A program made the position numbers and the translations under genes. Below the pieces are notes generated by a model. The model was not told where the DNA came from. It saw nothing but the letters and a program-made list of their open reading frames with translations, and did no database searches. Positions 58,788-64,000 of a stretch of DNA of 64,000 nt are shown here, one piece after another; the stretch's first letter is position 1, and each line of letters starts with the position of its first letter. Source of the DNA: 34-65-8 sp963529855 (GTDB lineage Bacteria; Pseudomonadota; Alphaproteobacteria; Sphingomonadales; Sphingomonadaceae). The stretch spans positions 32,672 through 96,671 of the forward strand of contig CAURZK010000007.1 of the NCBI GenBank assembly GCA_963529855.1, in the 5' to 3' direction.

Positions 58788-61346
58788 CTAGGCGTCAAAT
58801 TCCTTCGCCACCACGGTGTCATACAGGCCATAATGCGTCAGCCCTTCGTGGCTTTCGATGCCGGTATAGCGCAGCGACGCATCCTCGTAGCGGCGGAACG
58901 CGAACACCGCTTCGTTCATCCGCTCGGTGTTGAATACGCGTAGGCGAACCAGCAGGTGGAAATCCGCCACGGTCAGGCCAGTGACTGCATGGAACAGGTC
59001 CGGTTCCAGCTTCGTAATCACGTCCTGTAGCTTGTTTTCGCGGAAGTCGGTCAGATACATGAATGCCGGGATGCGGGTCGCGAACTTTATCAGCTTTTCC
59101 TGAACCAGCTTGCGCTTGGATTTGAACTCCTTTTCCTCGGCGGTCAGTTCCTTCTTCTCTTTCGGGGTCAGCTCCCCGTCATTAGCTTTGGCCTTGTCCT
59201 TGATTTCCTTGATCTTCTCGCTCTTGTTGATGATCGTCTCGATGATGTTGTCGCCAAGGGCGCGCCAACCTTCGATCCGTTCAACAGCGGCCATCGCTTC
59301 GGGGTTTTCGAGAACGCGGCGCAACGTGTCGTTGTCCACGTTCACCAGCATGGCCGATTCCCATTTCCGGGCCAGCAGGGTCGCGGACGTTCCCGCCATC
59401 GCAATGTCGAGGATGCCGCCCGCGTCGATCTGCATCATCTTCGCGCCGTCATAGGCCAGCACGGGCAGGAACGAGACAAGTTCCTTCACGGCGTTTTCCG
59501 GGTTCGCTTCCCCCGGTGAAAGGCCGATGCCATATTCCGACAACTGCCGCAGCGCCCTTGTCGGGGCAAAATCGAACACGAAGCAGACCGGTTTGATGAT
59601 CTCTTCCTCGTTCGGATTGTCACCATTGGGGTTCTTGATCGACCAGGGCGACTGCACCCGGAACGCCGCCTGAAAATACGTCTCCGGCGATTGGAGATTG
59701 CGCAGCATCAGGATCGACGACCATTGCTTGACCGTAACCCCGGTGGTCAGCTTGCCGCAGGAAAGCGTGATGGTCTTGGTGTCGAAACCGCTGCCAACCT
59801 TGTCCCGAACGGGCGGCAAGGCATCAAGGCCGATGCCCGCCGATGCGCCTGCGGCCACGATCACCTGATAATCGTGCCAGAACGTGTTGTGCTTCTCTTC
59901 CAGCAAGTTCGCCATAGCGTGGCAGGCGGCCACATTGGGCAGGAACCAAAAGCTGTGCTGTAAGTGGGGCAGAAGCCGCGTGTCCGAATAGGGCCACGGC
60001 GGCACAACGCCGGACTTGATGCTGTCGAATGAGCGCGGCGCATCGGGCGAATTGCGAATGACGTTGAGCCATTTCTGCACCTCGTCTTTGTGCTTAAACT
60101 GCGCGAGAACGCCTGTGCCGTTCGCCGCGAAAAACTCGTTGAGATCAAACTCGTCCAGCTCGCCGCCGCTGGCAATGTGAGTAATTTCCGGCGGCATCTG
60201 GTAAGTCAGCAGGCGCATTTGCGGCAATGCGCCGTAAGGATTGCGCTGCCCCGGATGCTGAGCGGCAAATTCTTCCTTGGCGCGTTGCTCGTCCGTGTAG
60301 GTCCAGTTGAATATCTGCTCTTCGATGAACTCGCCCGTGGCCAGCGCGTTGAAGGGTGTGCCAGAAAGATAGAGGTATGCCCGCGTGGTAATCGGCAGAA
60401 AGTCGGTTTCGCTTTCCGACATGACACCAAGGTCTTCGTTCACATCGTCCAGACCATCGGCGTATTCCAGCTTGGCTTCCTTCTTGGCCTCGCCTGCATC
60501 CTCGCCCTCGAAAAGCTCCTTGGCCGTCTCGCGCCATGCGCCGAAATGATATTCGTCGAAAACGACCAAATCCCAGTTGATGGTGTGAAGCCATTCGTTG
60601 CGGGCTTTGATATTCCCGGCTTTGTCGCGCCCCAGCAGGTCCTGGAACGAGCCGAAATAGACCACCGGCTTGTCGCCATCGATCTGGCTCGGATCGCGAC
60701 CGGAATTGCGGGAAAGATACTGCCACCCATCAAAATCGACGTGGGATTCAAGGTCAGTCTGCCAGGCATCTTCGACGGCGGGTTTGAAGGTCAGCACCAG
60801 CACCCGCTTCGCGCCAAGTTTCTTGGCAAGCTGATAGCTGGTGAAAGTCTTGCCGAAACGCATCTTGGCGTTCCACAGAAAGCGGGGAACGGCATTGGCA
60901 TCTTGCTGCCAGCGGGAATGATAATACGCGTAGGTCTGCTCTACCGCCTCCAGCTGTTCCTTGCGCGGCGGAAAATCTTCGTGATGCGTTCCGGTGAATT
61001 GCTGTCCGCTGCGCAGTTCGGCCAGCACGGTTTTCACGTCGGCCAGCGTGCATCGCATCCATTCAAGCTGCGGATTGGAAAAACCCTTGCGTTTGAGCGC
61101 ATCGCGCACGGCATGATCGGTGATGATTGACCCGTCATCGGCCTCGCCGGGTTCGTCGAGTTCGATGGTGTAATTGGCAATCGCTGCCGTCTTCAACTGC
61201 TCGGCAATCCGCTGCTTCACATCGCGCGTGGTCTGCCCCACCTTGAGCAACCCATCATGCGCCTCGTCCGCGATGGAATATGCGTAGATGCGCGGGCGCG
61301 CATCGGGCTTCGGAGTAAGGATGTCGTCGATTGAAGGTTTATTCAT
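58788..61346 (-). CDS. GIY-YIG-like / SF2 helicase protein of a restriction-type operon
   Basis: The protein has 852 residues from ATG 61346, overlapping the upstream stop by 8 bp. The N terminus (RIYAYSIADEAH ... LKVGQTTRDVKQRI, residues 19-47) resembles a GIY-YIG/T5orf172 nuclease. An SF2 motor follows with KMRFGKT (161-167, Walker A), DEYH (264-267, motif II) and SGTPF (328-332, motif III). A coiled, Lys/Glu-rich stretch lies near residue 700. It would be the restriction or translocating subunit working with the two methylase-like proteins encoded upstream. Confidence 0.85.
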   Translation of the reverse strand: MNKPSIDDILTPKPDARPRIYAYSIADEAHDGLLKVGQTTRDVKQRIAEQLKTAAIANYTIELDEPGEADDGSIITDHAVRDALKRKGFSNPQLEWMRCTLADVKTVLAELRSGQQFTGTHHEDFPPRKEQLEAVEQTYAYYHSRWQQDANAVPRFLWNAKMRFGKTFTSYQLAKKLGAKRVLVLTFKPAVEDAWQTDLESHVDFDGWQYLSRNSGRDPSQIDGDKPVVYFGSFQDLLGRDKAGNIKARNEWLHTINWDLVVFDEYHFGAWRETAKELFEGEDAGEAKKEAKLEYADGLDDVNEDLGVMSESETDFLPITTRAYLYLSGTPFNALATGEFIEEQIFNWTYTDEQRAKEEFAAQHPGQRNPYGALPQMRLLTYQMPPEITHIASGGELDEFDLNEFFAANGTGVLAQFKHKDEVQKWLNVIRNSPDAPRSFDSIKSGVVPPWPYSDTRLLPHLQHSFWFLPNVAACHAMANLLEEKHNTFWHDYQVIVAAGASAGIGLDALPPVRDKVGSGFDTKTITLSCGKLTTGVTVKQWSSILMLRNLQSPETYFQAAFRVQSPWSIKNPNGDNPNEEEIIKPVCFVFDFAPTRALRQLSEYGIGLSPGEANPENAVKELVSFLPVLAYDGAKMMQIDAGGILDIAMAGTSATLLARKWESAMLVNVDNDTLRRVLENPEAMAAVERIEGWRALGDNIIETIINKSEKIKEIKDKAKANDGELTPKEKKELTAEEKEFKSKRKLVQEKLIKFATRIPAFMYLTDFRENKLQDVITKLEPDLFHAVTGLTVADFHLLVRLRVFNTERMNEAVFAFRRYEDASLRYTGIESHEGLTHYGLYDTVVAKEFDA

Positions 61347-63036
61347 CGTCGTCGGCAACCATAACCGCACCTTCGAGCTGTTCGTCACCGATTGTCATCG
61401 GGCGGATCATCCATTCGACGAAGCCGATCTCTTCTTCGTTCAATCCATATTTCGCGTATAGTTTTTCATCGTTCCAAGGCTGTGAGAAATCTTGCTTTGG
61501 AACGAACGTATACACTTTCTTCGTCGCGTGCTGGGAGGGCTTGTGCAACATCACCAAGAACCGTGTCAGTTTGCAGGAAATATAGGAGCATACGTTCTGG
61601 GCTTCGCGCTTTGTCTCGAAGGGGCCAATGCAAATATATGTTTCAGTTGAGACAGAGCCGGGTTCGCCAACAAACGGTCGTCCCAACACGGCCTTTGGCG
61701 GGGCATCACGACTCGCGCCGCCGCCGCCTCGGTCACCATAGGCACCGCCGATAAAGACTTTCCATTTTCCAATGAGTTCAGCGCCCTCAGTTATTTCGGT
61801 GGGCGCCACCCACCCCTTGCCACTTTGTTTGAAACCGGGGCCACCATTGCAATATACAGGCAGGTCATCGTCTTTCTTGATTGACCGGACCTTGAAATTT
61901 GTCGGCAATCCGAATGGCTTTCGCGAACTAACTAATTCACTGAATTTTTTCTCTTTTGGCAGAGAAACAGAATAATCCTGATCTGAATCGAAGTCAGATT
62001 CAATCATTGCGATCTTTTTTAGGATCGGCACCGCTTCGTTGTAGCGGATGAAAACATCAGACCCCGGCTCCATAAGCGGGCGGTCTACAGAGGACAAAAC
62101 ATCTCCATCGTAATGTGTGACAACTCTGCAATCTCCGGGGTTATCTCGATCCCATAGAAAATATAGAATCCCTCCTTGTATCGCCACTCCAGGAAAAGCT
62201 TCGCCAACAAGCCAATAATCATGAATACACGTTGTCCGATTATCGGAGAGCATACTCTCTCGAAAATCGTCTAACCCCTTGCCGCCCGCGAACCATCTCG
62301 CCGGAATAACAAGAGAGGCATAGCGCGGCTCCAATTTCTTGGCCTGCTCGACAAATTTTTGATAAATTGGCGCAGCACTTGTGCCAAACCCACCGTCTTC
62401 AATCTGATACGGCGGATTGCCGATAATCACGTCAAATTGCATCTCGCCTCCGAATAGCTCGCCGAGGCGCGCCTGAATGTCATTGGTATGGATGAACGCA
62501 TACGCATGGGTTTCTAATGCATCTTCCCGGTCGAACGTCGCCCTACCAGCGCCACAAAACTCACATTTGTCATTCTTCCAAGAATGCTCGGTGCGCTCGA
62601 ACCAGATATTGCCGTCATCATTGGAAAATCCCGTGGCGACGGAATGCTCCCCCGTTGCGTGTTTGGAGCAATAGAGGCTGCGGCGTGCCAGCAGGCTGGT
62701 CAGCCGGGTGATGCCGATGCCGAAAACCTGCTGCGTCAGGATATGGTCAACGCGGGTCTGCAAATCCGGGATTTCGGTTTCCAGCCCAGCGATTAGCCGC
62801 TTGGCAATTTCCCGCAGGAAGACACCGGATTTCGTGAACGGGTCCAGAAACCTGACCGAACTGTCCGCCCAGATGCTCGCGCCACTATTGTCCGTCGCCC
62901 ATGCCTCTGCCAGCGTATCCAGCATCCGGTTGGCGAACTCCGGCGGCGTGAACACCTCGTCGTTTGACAGGTTGGCGATGCAGGTCAGCACATCGGGGTT
63001 GCGCCCGCGCAGTGCAAAGCTGGCCTGTTCAATCAT
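61339..63036 (-). CDS. Eco57I-like adenine DNA methyltransferase with specificity region
   Basis: This 565-aa protein has a variant SAM motif DPFTKSG (65-71) and the catalytic N6-adenine motif NPPY (207-210). Between them is a zinc-ribbon-like Cys set (CSKH, CEFC). The long C-terminal region (about 300-560) has target-recognition character. It overlaps its neighbours by 4 bp upstream and 8 bp downstream, forming one operon. It methylates self DNA and may guide restriction. Confidence 0.86.
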   Translation of the reverse strand: MIEQASFALRGRNPDVLTCIANLSNDEVFTPPEFANRMLDTLAEAWATDNSGASIWADSSVRFLDPFTKSGVFLREIAKRLIAGLETEIPDLQTRVDHILTQQVFGIGITRLTSLLARRSLYCSKHATGEHSVATGFSNDDGNIWFERTEHSWKNDKCEFCGAGRATFDREDALETHAYAFIHTNDIQARLGELFGGEMQFDVIIGNPPYQIEDGGFGTSAAPIYQKFVEQAKKLEPRYASLVIPARWFAGGKGLDDFRESMLSDNRTTCIHDYWLVGEAFPGVAIQGGILYFLWDRDNPGDCRVVTHYDGDVLSSVDRPLMEPGSDVFIRYNEAVPILKKIAMIESDFDSDQDYSVSLPKEKKFSELVSSRKPFGLPTNFKVRSIKKDDDLPVYCNGGPGFKQSGKGWVAPTEITEGAELIGKWKVFIGGAYGDRGGGGASRDAPPKAVLGRPFVGEPGSVSTETYICIGPFETKREAQNVCSYISCKLTRFLVMLHKPSQHATKKVYTFVPKQDFSQPWNDEKLYAKYGLNEEEIGFVEWMIRPMTIGDEQLEGAVMVADDDE

Positions 63037-63683
63037 GCGCTCGCCCCCATTCCGTCATTCCCCGCCGCAAGATCGCGCACGCTCATCGGAGGATATGTCT
63101 GCGAAGGCGTGAATATCTCGTGCTTACCCAGAGTCGAAAACAGGGAATCCTCGGCGCTGAAACTCGCCATGCCGGTCAGCACATCAAGCCGGAAATCGCG
63201 GCGCTGGAATTTCCCTTTGCCCAGATAACCCCATTCGACCACGCGGATGGGCGCATCATCAATCGCGCGCATTGTCATCGCATCGCCGTGAACGAGATTG
63301 AGCGAAAGAACGTGAGAGGCGGCACAGTGAAGATCGTCGTCCGCATCCAGCACCAGATAGTCCGCGAAAACGTCCAGCATATTGGCGCGGCATTCCGCGA
63401 TATTGTCGGCCAGCAACTCGATACCGTAGCAGCACATCAAGCCCAGCAGGGCATGATGTCGCTTCTCGAAGTCGGACTTGCCGAATTTCAGTTCCACGGC
63501 GGCCAACTTGCGTTGCAGGATCGGCACGAGGAAATTACCGCTGCCGCAAGCAGGCTCAAGGAATCGGGAATCAATCCGTTCAGACTCCCCCTTCACAAGG
63601 TCGAGCATCTGCTCGACCAGCCAGGGCGGTGTGAATACCTCCCCATGATCGGCAACGCGCTGCTTGGACTTGATTAGGTTCAT
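63033..63683 (-). CDS. N6-adenine methyltransferase-like subunit lacking NPPY
   Basis: This 216-aa protein begins MNLIKSKQRVADHGEVFTPP with SAM motif I LEPACGSGNFL and EVFTPPWLVEQML like Eco57I/type I methylases. No [DN]PPY catalytic motif is seen, so alone it may bind SAM or act as partner to the NPPY-containing protein encoded next. It leads the operon. The stop overlaps the next ATG (ATGA). Confidence 0.82.
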   Translation of the reverse strand: MNLIKSKQRVADHGEVFTPPWLVEQMLDLVKGESERIDSRFLEPACGSGNFLVPILQRKLAAVELKFGKSDFEKRHHALLGLMCCYGIELLADNIAECRANMLDVFADYLVLDADDDLHCAASHVLSLNLVHGDAMTMRAIDDAPIRVVEWGYLGKGKFQRRDFRLDVLTGMASFSAEDSLFSTLGKHEIFTPSQTYPPMSVRDLAAGNDGMGASA

Positions 63684-63773
63684 GATAATACTTCGAAATG
63701 ATGTTCGCAGCCGGTCTGCCGTTTCTGGAAGACGATAGACCGTACTACAAATTCTCTCAACGTATTGCTCGAC

Positions 63774-64000
63774 CTAATCCGAGCTCAAGAATTCAGCAGC
63801 CTTCGCCGCCGCGCTCGCCGCGGTGAATATCGCCCGATTGTCGGCCTTGAGCACCTTCAGCCAGCTGGCGAGGTAGCTGGCGTGATCCGGGCGCGGGCTG
63901 GAGGAAAGGCCAAGGTCGCCGCAAAGGAAGGCTGAACCAAGCTCGGCGACATATCCTGACAGTCCAGCCCAAAATGGCGGTTGGAAGGTGAAAACCATCG
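63774..64000 (-). pseudogene. ArdC-type antirestriction gene, damaged C-terminal piece
   Basis: VAELGSAFLCGDLGLSSSPR followed by PDHASYLASWLKVLKADNRA and IFTAASAAAKAAEFL match the C terminus of ArdC zinc metallopeptidases that block host restriction during conjugation. Upstream residues (FTFQPPFWAGLSG) do not fit. The expected GYAxEEL helix is partly missing, and another frame resembles the upstream part, which suggests a deletion or frameshift. The gene runs off the window. Confidence 0.68.

Larger units (their letters stand above)
52031..64000. mobile_element. genomic island at tRNA-Leu carrying defence genes (right end outside window)
   Basis: A tyrosine integrase directly abuts tRNA-Leu. 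Genes beyond it have lower GC and more A/T-ending codons than the chromosome to the left. The cargo is typical of defence islands: HEPN protein, DUF3800/possible nuclease pair, defence-type reverse transcriptase, modification/helicase operon, and ArdC and other conjugative-element remnants. I found no second copy of the tRNA 3' end in the window, so attR lies further right. Confidence 0.82.

Noticed and set aside
52118..64000. Second copy of the tRNA-Leu 3' end (attR)
   Set aside because: I looked for the T-arm/acceptor sequence to the right and found none, so the island's right end is outside the window.

Overview
This 64 kb window is high-GC alphaproteobacterial chromosome. A member of Sphingomonadales, probably Erythrobacteraceae, fits best. 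The pointers are a GapR (DUF2312) gene, an HWE-type sensor kinase with a CHASE3 input, a CIRCE-controlled groESL operon, a PEP-CTERM protein, a divergent ubiG/lysC pair, and many small LAAC lipoproteins. The taxonomic call is inference from gene content and protein style, not from a marker search.

Positions 1-52030 are mostly core genome. In order they hold: a CDC48-like AAA+ ATPase (cut by the window edge), an MscS channel, an HWE kinase and polA; a small lipoprotein, a class A beta-lactamase-like hydrolase and MTA phosphorylase; a secreted DUF305/LVIVD protein and a LuxR-type regulator; groES-groEL; a MATE exporter, a lipo-cytochrome c and a large catalase (katE); rplJ-rplL; an autoregulated-looking small-peptide/DUF2975/XRE operon; rpoB-rpoC; a PEP-CTERM protein, gltX and pyk; gapR, an SDR and an AAC(3)-I-like acetyltransferase; yebC, DUF3147 and ruvC; a YffB-like protein and a GDPD; ubiG and lysC; a PilZ-HTH protein, a degenerate GGDEF protein and katG; a nitronate monooxygenase, a dienelactone hydrolase and a CheY-like regulator; and an NDUFA9-like reductase. 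rplJL lies 3 kb from rpoBC in the opposite orientation, not in the usual rplJL-rpoBC order.

From tRNA-Leu(CAG) at 52031 to the right edge lies a lower-GC genomic island. A P4-type tyrosine integrase sits just inside the tRNA. The island carries a HEPN-motif protein, an overlapping DUF3800/possible nuclease pair, remnants of a conjugative element, a reverse transcriptase with an upstream structured RNA region, and a three-gene modification/helicase operon with overlapping genes. It ends in a damaged ArdC antirestriction gene. No right attachment site is visible, so the island continues beyond the window.

The most exciting feature is the reverse transcriptase at 57520-58758. It resembles the defence-associated RT class DRT2, which copies a noncoding RNA by rolling-circle template jumping to make a repeated 'neo' gene. 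Just upstream, two near-identical CGTTWACA motifs are exactly 129 nt (43 codons) apart. Joining the end of this 129-nt unit to its start gives a stop-free reading frame of unlimited length. On the cDNA strand the junction also creates a TTGACA-17 bp-TATTGT promoter with a TG extended -10, followed by AGGAGG and in-frame TTG codons. None of these elements is in working order in the linear chromosome. This is a specific, testable prediction of a new Neo protein.
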